From Chondrus crispus (lineage: Eukaryota > Rhodophyta > Florideophyceae > Gigartinales > Gigartinaceae): a stretch of 64,000 nt of DNA. The translations under genes were made by a program, and so were the position numbers. Of this stretch, positions 32,113-41,270 are shown one piece after another; position 1 is the first letter of the stretch, and each line of letters opens with the position of its first letter. The stretch is from positions 416,945 to 480,944 of the forward strand of contig NW_005179046.1 in assembly GCF_000350225.1 (NCBI RefSeq). Reading direction: 5' to 3'. The notes beneath the pieces were generated by a model. That model was not told the DNA's origin. It saw only the letters and a program-made list of their open reading frames with translations, and ran no database searches.

Positions 32113-32400
32113 GGATGCCTTGTTAAAGAAGGTGGGTGAGCTGTGGTGTGCGTGAGAGAGAGTGGGAGAGAGTGGGAGAGAGCGGAAGAGAGCGGGAGAG
32201 AGCGGGAGAGGGCGAGAGAGAGTGGGAGAACTGGGAGAACTCAGAGAACTGGGAGTAGTTTGGGTGACAAATGGGAGACTCTCGTTGATGACTTGGGAGA
32301 ACTTCTCTCAAATGCTCTCCCGGCGCCGGGAGAACATCAAAATTCTCCCAAATTCTCCCAAATTTTCGCTCACGCTGGGAGAAGAATTTTGTTCTGGCAG
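32113..32400. repeat. GGGAGA-rich low-complexity tract with inverted TCTCCC copies
   Basis: The left half repeats GAGAGTGGGAGAGAGC-like units. The right half has CTCTCCCGGCGCCGGGAGAA (palindromic core) and repeated AATTCTCCCA. The halves are complementary and could fold back or form triplex DNA. Confidence 0.6.
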
Positions 32401-33378
32401 GGTGCACGGGGCAGCGGTCGATGCGTTTATAATTGAACCAGAGTCCAGAATCGGTCGTGGCGTGTGTTTTGCGGTGTCATAGAGTGGGCGGTTTTATGTT
32501 TTTGGCCTGTACATGACGAAAACACACTCGACGATGGGTGTATTTGTTTGCGTTTCGCGCACTGCATTACAGTAGAGTGAGTGGAGCCCGGACGCGGAAA
32601 GGATCGGAGACAGGAGAGGATGACCTGGTACTACATTACGAGGTACTTGTACTCCAGGCAGTGACGGCGTGGGGGCGGGGCGACGGGCTCTCCGGTGCGG
32701 GGATGATCGAGAGGGACCAGGTTGCCGACGGTTCGGACGAGAGCGTGGGCTTCAGCGAGTGGGGCTCGTGAGACGGACGCGAGAGCGACCAATGCGGCAC
32801 GAGCAGCAGCCAGAGTGGACGGAAGGTACCGGGCATAGGTGGACACGTGGCAGTTGCAGGGGCGAGGCACGACACAAAGAGAAGTAGAATGTGCAGGCAC
32901 TTCTGCAACAGTGGGAAGCAGTGCAGCGCGCGAAGTATCAGCATGGACAGGATTGAGTATGGAGCGGGGAGTGGAACGGGGTTGGGCAGCAGCGACAGTC
33001 GTCCAAGTCTGCGTGGGCGGGAGCGACAGGAAGGAAAGAGGGGGACCTTCGGTGGGGGTGACCTGAGCGGCTTCAGAAGCGCAAGAGGAGAGGCCGTGCT
33101 TTCGCGCGAAGTGTCAACGCTGCTCTCGCACGAGTTGCTGGTGCCGAGCGCGGGAGGTGGGGCCAGTGCCGCCGGCGCCACGCAACGACCGAGCGGCGTT
33201 GAGAGGTGAAGTTGTTGTCTTCTTCATGTGTCTGTGTATCCCAGGTAATTACAGTCTTATGTTTATCATGAGTTAGTAAATTTATTCAAAATTCTATCAT
33301 GGGGCTGTAATGTACAAGGACAACAGTTGGTGGTCTAAATAAGGATAAGCCGTCCATGCTCGACACAGATCGAGTAGC
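32401..33378. other. Spacer without supported gene
   Basis: GC-rich around 32600-33200 with open frames on both strands. The minus one is Pro/Ser/Leu-rich without domains. I see no codon or motif support for a gene. Confidence 0.35.
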
Positions 33379-33460
33379 GTTCGTGTAGTATAATGGTTAA
33401 TATAGCCGCTGTATATTTCGCTGTCACCGAAGAGATCCGGGTTCAATTCCCGGCACGAGC
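33379..33460 (+). tRNA. tRNA-Asp(GTC) with 11-nt insertion between D arm and anticodon arm
   Basis: Acceptor GTTCGTG (33379-33385) pairs with CACGAGC (33454-33460). The D arm is GTATAATGGTTAATAT (33388-33403). The anticodon arm is TTTCG-CTGTCAC-CGAAG (33416-33432), giving anticodon GTC. The variable loop is AGAT, the short form usual for tRNA-Asp. The T arm is CCGGG-TTCAATT-CCCGG. A box, B box (GGTTCAATTCC) and a T5 Pol III terminator (33473-33477) are present. About 11 extra bases (AGCCGCTGTAT, about 33404-33414) sit at position 26/27, not at the canonical 37/38 intron site. No other intron is seen. Ectopic tRNA introns are established in the red alga Cyanidioschyzon. Confidence 0.85.
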
Positions 33461-33876
33461 TAACGATGATTCTTTTTGCCTCGTCTCAGCATTGCAATTA
33501 GGTTTAACTTGCATTGGTGTGATGCTACACCATGTGCCGTGCCATGCGTGCAATGTTTTTAAAAAGTAGGGCTTTAATTAAAATACAGTTCACAAAAAAA
33601 AGTGACCCTCGATCGACATATCATAAACGACTCGAGCAGTGAACTTCATTTCAGATGTTGGGCTAGCGAGCTTTTGGCCGACACGGAGATTCTAACCGGT
33701 AAGTGGAACAAGATGTCATGCATGATCTCCCAACTCGGGGAAGCGGCTATCGATGTAATGATCGCTTGCGAAGAAAAGCTTTTGCAGGACAGACGCGGGC
33801 GTGCCATGATGTGGGTCACTCTTGGCTTCAAAAGTTTCGTAGCCTTTGAGGGGAACTATGCTGGAACACGTTTCGT
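33461..33876. other. tRNA/AhpD spacer
   Basis: Contains the Pol III terminator, then AT-rich sequence and a short stretch 3' of the AhpD-like gene. No further gene seen. Confidence 0.35.
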
Positions 33877-35238
33877 TCACTGTCCCCCACACATCACTGC
33901 CATACGATGCATTAGTCCACACATACCGAGCAACCCCATGACATCCATGATAGCTTCGGGACTTTCCACGTAGGTCAGCAACTTTTCCTCTGTTCCAGCC
34001 TTTTTCACACTTCCACCTGGGCCAGAGGCACTGTAGATGAATCTTGCCGCTGCCGTAAGCGCATCCATTGGCGTATCTGTGGAAGCAGCCGCTGCGTATA
34101 CATGCTCTAGATTCTCTTGTATCTCTGCCACACCATCTTTTCCCTCTCCATCATCTCCGGGAGTCGCGGTGAGAAGTGGACCAGAAGCAAGCGCCACGGC
34201 GTCTCTCAACAATACTGGATTTGCCACTTGCCCCTTTGCAAACACGTACACAAGTGCAAACTTCTCAACCCTTGTCCATTCTGATGCTTCATCACGGAAA
34301 AAAACTTCATGAACAGCGAACGTAAGCGCCCTCTTCACCTCTATATCAGTCATGTGTTGGTCAAACAATAGTGTGCATCCAAATTGTCTTTGTCTCCATT
34401 GCTCGATTTCACGTAAAGTTTTTGGAACATACTTGAGACTCTTCGTTTCAAGGGACATAGCCCTGGAGACATGCGGGGTGAGCCCAGCAAATGCCGCAGC
34501 GTTTCGCAACTGCGCCTGAATGCGCCGCAATGGTTTCGCCCCCTCGCCGCTCCTCACGATACGCACCTTCTCTTGGCCGACTGGGTCGCTTCCTTCCCCG
34601 CCGACAGTGTCCATGACGTCAAACGGCAGATCGCGGGAACCGAGGAACTCTTTTGCGAACGGGGCAAGCCCTTCTTCCAAAGGCATGTCGAGGACATCCA
34701 TGATAAAGTTCAACCAGGCCATGAAAGCTACCATGCCGGCAACTTGCGTATACGCCGCCGGGCCATACTTGCTGAGAAAGGTTTTCCTCGTGTGTGCTGT
34801 GAGAGTGCCTGGAAAAGTGCATACTTCACGAATGAGACTGAGCAACTCATGGTCGCCGTCCTCCTCTCTGGCTCCGACAATCCTGCCAGCACGAGCGCAC
34901 TGAGCGAAGAGGGGCCCGTTCAAGACGTCGCCCATGTTTGCTGTGTGAGCTGTACAAAACGCGCAACCATGGGTCACGGAAGCTTCGACGAGGAGAAGTC
35001 TGCGCTGGCGCGGATTGATTCGAAGCTTGTGGAAGTCACATTCTGGAATGCAAAGGCAAGGACGGAAAACAGTGGTGTACAGGGCGATGGTTGCTGGGGA
35101 GAGATGGGCAACGGAAGCGAAATCCGTGAGGTGTGACCCGATGAGGCGGGAGCCAAGGGCGAGGAAGGTGCCGTAGTGATCACGACAGGCGGATTCGGAA
35201 AGGCCGTGGGGGGAGACTCGGTCGTAGATGGTGGACAT
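33877..35238 (-). CDS. AhpD-like (carboxymuconolactone decarboxylase/peroxidase family) protein
   Basis: 453 residues from ATG at 35238 (MSTIYDRVSPHG); the frame extends upstream but without another ATG. Around residues 88-108 it has VEASVTHGCAFCTAHTANMG, the CxxC...H active site of AhpD/CMD-type alkylhydroperoxidase proteins, where the Cys pair is redox-active. The C-terminal half is helical (ALTFAVHEVFFRDEASEWTR, ALVYVFAKGQVANPVLLRDA) and may be a second, degenerate AhpD-like repeat. Single exon, no membrane segments. A role in peroxide or redox handling is inferred from the family only; the substrate is unknown. Confidence 0.75.
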   Translation of the reverse strand: MSTIYDRVSPHGLSESACRDHYGTFLALGSRLIGSHLTDFASVAHLSPATIALYTTVFRPCLCIPECDFHKLRINPRQRRLLLVEASVTHGCAFCTAHTANMGDVLNGPLFAQCARAGRIVGAREEDGDHELLSLIREVCTFPGTLTAHTRKTFLSKYGPAAYTQVAGMVAFMAWLNFIMDVLDMPLEEGLAPFAKEFLGSRDLPFDVMDTVGGEGSDPVGQEKVRIVRSGEGAKPLRRIQAQLRNAAAFAGLTPHVSRAMSLETKSLKYVPKTLREIEQWRQRQFGCTLLFDQHMTDIEVKRALTFAVHEVFFRDEASEWTRVEKFALVYVFAKGQVANPVLLRDAVALASGPLLTATPGDDGEGKDGVAEIQENLEHVYAAAASTDTPMDALTAAARFIYSASGPGGSVKKAGTEEKLLTYVESPEAIMDVMGLLGMCGLMHRMAVMCGGQ

Positions 35239-36635
35239 GGCGAGTGGGAGGGTGGAACGATGGGGGAGGTGATTGGATGAGTGGGCAGTGACGGCGAAAA
35301 AGTGTTGGGCAGAAGGGTGGGGTGCGGTAAGGATGTAGCGGGAAGAGGGACGCACAAGGCGATACTTTAATTCAGTGATATCGAGAATCGTGTTGAAGAT
35401 GATCTTAACAGAGAGGTTTTACGGTGTTAAAGAAGTCCTGAGGAGGGAATCCTGCTTTTGCGTTATGTATCGAGTTTCGAAGGCGTTTGCCTCGTTTGGC
35501 ACGGTCCCAAATCCCTTGCCGGTATGATAAACACAAATTATGGCTCATTCCTGAGAACAGGAGAAGCGGGGAGAGGCGGGATGGGGCTGGGCTCTGGGCG
35601 GCCTAGGCCTAATTGAAGGACGCGCAGCAACACAACAGGCATGCCAGTCGACTACCGTAACGGCCGAGGCAGTCGCGAGATCCCTCGCCCCGAGACAAAG
35701 TCTGAGCTCAGGTTCCAATCAGAACGGCGCTCCCCGCGTGGCCTCACTCTCTATGACGTGATTTAACCATCCTGTCAGATGGTGAACTCATTTTTCCGGG
35801 ACAATTGGCCGGATGGCAGGCACCAATACATTGCCAATACAGGTACTGTACTCTCAAATACAGATTTGCGACACCGCTTTCTAATTAACATTGCCCCAAC
35901 CACAACTTGGCAAAGGCTCGTACTGTACGAAGCGAGCAGTACCCAAGGGTACAGTGTGTCGAATACAAGTGTGAATTTATTATTCAAATGCTAGGGTCGA
36001 ATACAAAGCCTGCGAAACAATACTTCTACTGTCGTGTCTACCCGACCGGGGCTTGTCCTCATACGGTATGAGGACAGCTTTTTTTTTGCAAAAATATATA
36101 AATTAAATTGAACATTCCAAAAGCTACCTTGAGCACTATTTCCTTAACATGCTTGTTTTCGGCAATAGCATCTTGCAAAACACCAGGATAGCAGCATTGA
36201 ATACGCAGAAAGCTTAAGAATGTAATTTAAATTGAGTACCCAGTTGCCTTTTCAAACTGGCGTTTTTGGTTTCGAAGTTATTTTCGAAGTTATTTTACAA
36301 CCGGTTTCAAGGTGATTTAAAAAAGTTTCTTTTCCAGACATATGTAAAAACAAACAGGAAGAACAAGCAATTCTCACAAAGTTCTTTCTGGCCCCAAGTC
36401 AGATGTCAACTACAGTAGCACGGGTATATTTTCTTTCTTGTCGAGGAGGCGGAAGTCAAAGAATAAAATAGGTCGAATAATGTCCTTATGAGGACAATGG
36501 TCGATAGACACTAGCTACAGAACTAAATCACACTAGAGCCGGGAATGGATTATCGAGCAGCCAACCAATCCTTCACGCTGAAAGAAAACGCACTCTGTGG
36601 CTACGTGCGAAACACCCACTACAGTAATAATGCTG
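35239..36635. other. Intergenic region with short palindromes
   Basis: No ORF above 75 codons. Small inverted repeats such as TGTCCTCATACGGTATGAGGACA (36054-36076 region) and CGTACTGTACG occur; the TACTGTA motif also abounds in the family A LTRs. Confidence 0.4.
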
Positions 36636-36735
36636 TACAGTACGTAAACTTTAGGGCCCAACTGCCAGCAGTTGGGCCCTAAAGTTTACGTACTGTAACT
36701 GCCAGCAGTTGGCCCCCTAAAGTTTACGTACTGTA
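36636..36735. repeat. Foldback repeat: 30-bp perfect inverted repeat plus a third partial copy
   Basis: TACAGTACGTAAACTTTAGG... (36636-36665) is exactly repeated inverted at 36668-36697 with a 2-nt centre. A near-copy of the right half follows at 36698-36735. Together they look like a small foldback element that gained a duplicated arm. Confidence 0.8.
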
Positions 36736-37176
36736 CTGTAGGGTGGCACCACCCTCCGAACAAGAGATACTGTACCTCCCGAAGATGTCACGTGGACACG
36801 TGTCGTCGCTTTGTCTGGCACTGTCAAGGACGGATGTTCTGAGGTCATGAATTACAGTATCCAATATGTGTACAGCATAGGAGAATGTGCTGCGTTGTAC
36901 CGAATTTCGGAGCGATACAGTACAGACGTGCAGTGCTGTAGAGCAAGGGAAGGTTGCCAGCCAGCCTTTTACACGTGGTTGAACTGTTCCGTGTACCCGT
37001 GTAAATACTTCGGTTCGTCCCTGGATTCGCACCAGCTCCCGACAGGACGGTGACATCAATCATTTTTGGTAGACCTTCCCCACGACGAGCACGCCCTCTC
37101 GTTTAAAGCAACAGGTACCCAGTGGCAATACCGTCTTATTGCGCCAGGAACTCAAACGCACTAATTCTAACTCCAG

Positions 37177-37222
37177 TGGCTCTCGCCTTTCATTTCCGTG
37201 GCTCTCGCCTTTCATTTCCATT
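37177..37222 (+). repeat. Short tandem duplication in the CysRS leader
   Basis: GTGGCTCTCGCCTTTCATTTCC occurs twice in a row just before the start codon of the cysteinyl-tRNA synthetase gene. Confidence 0.7.
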
Positions 37223-37249
37223 GCACAGCCTTCTTCACACTTGCGAAAC

Positions 37250-39196
37250 ATGGGCGACCAGCAAGGCTACTATCCATGGCAAGGGCCCGATGACCCATCC
37301 AAGAGCCGCTTGAAAGTTCTCAACAGTTTTACTGGCCAGAAAGAGCCATTTGTACCACGCGATGGCGGCAATCGGGTCTCTTGGTATATATGCGGCCCTA
37401 CTGTTTATGACTCTGCTCATGTCGGGCATGCCTCCAATTACGTCCGCTTTGATGTTGTTCGACGTATCTTGAGTGATTATTTTGGTTACGACCTTGTCGT
37501 TCAAATGAATGTCACGGACATTGATGACAAGATTATCAAAAGAGCAACCGAGCGCAACCTATCTTTTGAAGTATTAGCACATGAATTTGAAACCGAGTTC
37601 ATGGAGGACATGGATAGCCTCAACGTCAAGCGACCGGATTTTCTCACACGCGTCTCTGAGTACATTCCCGAAGTAATTGATTACATTAGGCAAATCATCC
37701 AAAATGGCTTCGCCTACGAAAGCGCAGGATCAGTTTACTTTGACACGGGTGCCTTCACTGATGCAGGACACAACTACGGAAAACTTGAACCTGGCTCAGT
37801 CGGCAATCAATCGCTTATCGCAGAGGGTGAGGGAGCACTCACAGCTGCAGACGCCTGCATTAGATCTCAGAAGAAGGCTCCAGGTGACTTTGTTCTTTGG
37901 AAGAAGAGCAAGAAGGGTGAGCCCTCGTGGGAATCGCCCTGGGGGCCAGGCCGTCCGGGGTGGCACATCGAGTGCTCAGCCATGGCCTCCAACGTCTTGG
38001 GACCTATAATTGATATCCACGCTGGAGGTGTCGATTTACGTTTTCCGCATCACTCAAACGAAGTAGCTCAAGCGGAAGCGTATCACAGCTCGCACAATTG
38101 GGTCAACTACTTTCTTCACGCCGGACATTTACACATTGAGGGGCTAAAGATGTCCAAGTCGTTGAAAAACTTCATTACCATTCGTAATTGCTTGCAACGA
38201 TATAACGCTCGCCAGATGCGCCTTGCCTTCCTATGCCATCGCTACGACGCCCCCATGATCTATGCTGAACACGCCATGGAGGAGGCCGTCAGTGTAGATA
38301 GGACCTTCATTGACTTCTTCGGTACTTTGAAGGCAACAATACGCGAGGTTGAACGCAAGGACCCTGTTGCAAGGGTGATGAGGCCACTAGACATGGAAAG
38401 AGAACTTAGCACAGAACTAGAGCGTGCCCAGGAAACGATTCATAATAGCCTGGCCGACAACTTCGACACACCGAGCGCGCTCCGTGAAATCCAAAATCTG
38501 GTAAGGTCCACAAACGCATACATGGCACATAGAGGCACCGAGAGTAATAATCTTCTGTTGGAAGGGATTGGAGGTTATATCTCGAAGATGTTGAGCGTGT
38601 TTGGGTTGTCACATGACAATGCAGCAAGCAGTAATTTGCGGTACGGGAGCAAGGCCGAGGACGAATCTAGCGACAGCACTCTGGCTAACGTTTTGGATGC
38701 GTTTTGCCAATTTAGAGATACGGTAAGGAGTGAAGCTAGGAAGGAGAATTCAGCTGGGATGCGAAAGATCTTGTCACTCAGTGATAGCGTGCGAGACGAC
38801 GACTTGCCGAAACTTGGAGTGCGGCTGGAAGATCGAGGGGTGGATCAACCGGCGATGTGGAAATTGGAAGAGGCAGAAACGCTAGTTATGGAAATTCAAA
38901 GGAAACGAGAAGCAGAGGCATCGAGGAGGGAAGAGAAAGAGAGGAAGAGGTTGGCGAGAGAAGCGAAACTTAGGGAAGATTTAGAAAAGGGCCGACTGTC
39001 GCCGGAGGTGTTGTTCAAGGAGAGTAAGGAATATGCTGGCAAGTATAGGGCGTTCGATGAGCAAGGAATGCCGACAATGGACGCTAACGGCGAAGGGCTG
39101 AGCAAATCTGCACTGAAATCTCTTGCAAAAGCACGCACCAGACAAGAAAAATTGCATGCCAAGTTTCTGGCTGCGAACGGATCACAACCAACATAG
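37250..39196 (+). CDS. CARS: Cysteinyl-tRNA synthetase, eukaryotic cytosolic type
   Basis: 648 residues from ATG 37250 (MGDQQGYYPWQG); the frame is open further up but has no ATG. It charges tRNA-Cys with cysteine. Class I signatures: CGPTVYDSAHVGHA (HIGH-like motif with the first zinc Cys, near residue 50), PGWHIECSAMA (second zinc Cys), FPHHSNEVAQAEA (zinc His and Glu) and LKMSKSLKNF (KMSKS, near 302). An anticodon-binding helical region follows, then a highly charged tail (REAEASRREEKERKRLAREA) typical of eukaryotic CysRS. There is no obvious organelle transit peptide in this form. Single exon, followed 650 bp later on the same strand by OAT. Confidence 0.95.
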   Translation: MGDQQGYYPWQGPDDPSKSRLKVLNSFTGQKEPFVPRDGGNRVSWYICGPTVYDSAHVGHASNYVRFDVVRRILSDYFGYDLVVQMNVTDIDDKIIKRATERNLSFEVLAHEFETEFMEDMDSLNVKRPDFLTRVSEYIPEVIDYIRQIIQNGFAYESAGSVYFDTGAFTDAGHNYGKLEPGSVGNQSLIAEGEGALTAADACIRSQKKAPGDFVLWKKSKKGEPSWESPWGPGRPGWHIECSAMASNVLGPIIDIHAGGVDLRFPHHSNEVAQAEAYHSSHNWVNYFLHAGHLHIEGLKMSKSLKNFITIRNCLQRYNARQMRLAFLCHRYDAPMIYAEHAMEEAVSVDRTFIDFFGTLKATIREVERKDPVARVMRPLDMERELSTELERAQETIHNSLADNFDTPSALREIQNLVRSTNAYMAHRGTESNNLLLEGIGGYISKMLSVFGLSHDNAASSNLRYGSKAEDESSDSTLANVLDAFCQFRDTVRSEARKENSAGMRKILSLSDSVRDDDLPKLGVRLEDRGVDQPAMWKLEEAETLVMEIQRKREAEASRREEKERKRLAREAKLREDLEKGRLSPEVLFKESKEYAGKYRAFDEQGMPTMDANGEGLSKSALKSLAKARTRQEKLHAKFLAANGSQPT

Positions 39197-39521
39197 GAGT
39201 GAGTGGGGCGGGGCTACCGGGCTTAGGAATGTACACGCCGAGGGCATGTGCATGTCCATCTTCAGGGTGGAGCGTGAGCTTCGTAAACAATGCCAAACTA
39301 ATTTAGCATCGAATGACAGGTAGTCCACTGTCCGTAAAACGGACGTGTGAATATGTGTCTTTTCATTCCCATGTGTGTAACGTCACAACTCTGTTCTCGG
39401 GAGATTGTTGCCAATCCCATGCACAAAGAAGGATTCGGTGTAGAGAAAAAGGTTTCTTGGCAAACTGAAGTGATTACGGTACAAGCCTGTGCAATACGAT
39501 ACATGAATGTGGAGCTGATCT

Positions 39522-39615
39522 CTCTGGTGATTTGACATGTCGATCATGCTCTGGTGATTTAACGTGTCGATCATGCTCTGGTGATTTGACATGCCGATTA
39601 TGCTCTGGTGGATTT
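39522..39615 (+). repeat. 27-bp minisatellite, three copies
   Basis: Units of CTCTGGTGATTTGACATGTC... at 39522, 39549 and 39576 plus a partial fourth. They lie upstream of OAT and slightly overlap the longest open frame, which argues against using its first ATG. Confidence 0.85.
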
Positions 39616-39845
39616 GCAGCGCAACGACTCACATTTCCAAAAAATCGGCTTTTCAGGTCATCAAAGATTTGGGATCTCACGCATACTGTACCCTAGAAGA
39701 CACAGGCCCTGACATAGCCCTACGCAAAAACGGCTTGCACCAGAAAGGTAAAAGTAAAGGAAAGGACCCCGAACCACAAGCACACCAGATCTGCAATCCC
39801 TCTATCTGTATCATCTCTTCGTTTGCGTTTCAAGATCTTCCACTC

Positions 39846-41270
39846 ATGGCCTTTCTCAAAACGCTATCCCAGCCCAAGTTGCACGCCAGTATCAAAAGCT
39901 GGGCTCTTGGCTATGCACGCGCTCTTCCAAACCTTCGCACCATGACCCCACCAACTCTCTCTACCATGTCAAAGCGTTTTCAGCACAGTGAGACTGCGCA
40001 CTTATCCGCTTTGTCTCAGGAGAAGATAGACCTTGAGAGCAAGTATGGTGTCAGGAACTATCATCCGCTACCTGTCGTTCTATCTCGAGGGTTAGGGACT
40101 CGCGTGTGGGATGTCGAAGGTCGCGAGTACCTCGATTTCTTAGCTGCCTATTCGGCTGTCAACCAGGGTCATTGTCACCCACACATTCTAGCCGCTCTGG
40201 CGTCGCAGGCGGCGAAGCTAACACTTACTTCCAGGGCATTTTATAATGACCAACTGGGCCATTTCGAAGAGCGTCTGTGTAACACGTTCGGGTTTGATCG
40301 CTGTTTGCCTATGAATTCTGGTGTCGAGGCATGCGAGTCTGCCGTTAAGTTTGCTCGCCGCTGGGGATATGAAGTCAAGCGTATCGCTGATGGTCGAGCT
40401 CGAGTGGTGTTTGCGAGAGGCAACTTTTGGGGGCGTTCAGTAGCGGCTATTTCTTCTTCCACTGACCCAGTTTGCCGAAACGGTTTCGGACCCTTTGTTC
40501 CCGGCTTCGATCTCGTGGACTATGATAATCTCGAAGAGCTGGAAAAAGCAACATCCCATCCCGACGTGTGCGCATTTATGGTGGAACCCATACAGGGCGA
40601 GGCTGGTATTATAGTTCCTCAGGAGGGTTACCTGGCAAAGGCGAAAGAGATTTGCGAGAAAAACCGCGTCCTGCTCATCGTAGATGAGGTACAGACAGGG
40701 CTTGGCCGGACAGGTCGACTTCTTTGTAGCGGCCATGACAACGTGAAGCCTGACATGGTTGTCTTGGGAAAAGCGTTGAGCGGTGGGGTATTCCCGGTTT
40801 CGGCAGTACTTGGTAGTGATGAGGTGATGACGTTGATTGGACCAGGTGAACATGGGTCTACTTATGGTGGAAATCCTCTTGCATGCGCTGTAGCAATGGC
40901 TGCGTTGGATGTGATTGAGAATGAGGGTCTGTGCGAAAATGCGGAGAAGATGGGGCATGCTCTCCGTGACGGTCTCTTCCAGAATCGACGCACAACGCGG
41001 AAAATCCTGTCTGATGTACGAGGGAAAGGACTGATGAATGCCCTTCAGATTAAGGATGTGTATGGGGACGGGTCGACGGCATGGCAGGTTTGTCTTGAGA
41101 TGGCCAAGAATGGGGTCCTGGCAAAGCCAACGCATGGAGACATCATTCGTCTGGCGCCTCCGCTGGTGATTACGAAAGAAGAAGTCAAGCAGGCGTGTGT
41201 CGTCATCCGCGAGGCGTTACGAGTCGTTAGCTCGAATCATGAACATCAACAGCAAGCAGTTACGGAATAA
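39846..41270 (+). CDS. OAT: Ornithine aminotransferase, mitochondrial
   Basis: 474 residues from ATG 39846 (MAFLKTLSQPKLHASIKSW); the frame opens at 39591, but that start lies beside the minisatellite. The N-terminus is basic and Ser/Leu-rich with no acidic residue for 40 positions, like a mitochondrial presequence. It converts ornithine and 2-oxoglutarate to glutamate semialdehyde (fold type I PLP enzyme). Motifs: NSGVEACESAVKFARRWGYE, VEPIQGEAGIIVP, LLIVDEVQTGLGRTG (PLP-ring Asp) and VLGKALSGG with the Schiff-base Lys; EHGSTYGGNPLACAVAMAAL closes the phosphate site. Single exon and apparently intact. Confidence 0.95.
   Translation: MAFLKTLSQPKLHASIKSWALGYARALPNLRTMTPPTLSTMSKRFQHSETAHLSALSQEKIDLESKYGVRNYHPLPVVLSRGLGTRVWDVEGREYLDFLAAYSAVNQGHCHPHILAALASQAAKLTLTSRAFYNDQLGHFEERLCNTFGFDRCLPMNSGVEACESAVKFARRWGYEVKRIADGRARVVFARGNFWGRSVAAISSSTDPVCRNGFGPFVPGFDLVDYDNLEELEKATSHPDVCAFMVEPIQGEAGIIVPQEGYLAKAKEICEKNRVLLIVDEVQTGLGRTGRLLCSGHDNVKPDMVVLGKALSGGVFPVSAVLGSDEVMTLIGPGEHGSTYGGNPLACAVAMAALDVIENEGLCENAEKMGHALRDGLFQNRRTTRKILSDVRGKGLMNALQIKDVYGDGSTAWQVCLEMAKNGVLAKPTHGDIIRLAPPLVITKEEVKQACVVIREALRVVSSNHEHQQQAVTE

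Noticed and set aside
32636-33181. 181-codon minus-strand Pro/Ser/Leu-rich ORF
   Set aside because: No domain, overlaps open frames on the other strand, no promoter or conserved block.
33404-33414. tRNA insertion as a canonical anticodon-loop intron
   Set aside because: The anticodon loop CTGTCAC and its stem are uninterrupted. The extra bases lie before the anticodon stem.
33602-33973. 123-codon plus-strand ORF
   Set aside because: Overlaps the 3' end of the AhpD-like gene on the other strand and has no motif.
39591-39845. N-terminal 85-residue extension of ornithine aminotransferase
   Set aside because: It starts inside or beside a minisatellite and has no targeting features, whereas the next Met (39846) begins a typical mitochondrial presequence.
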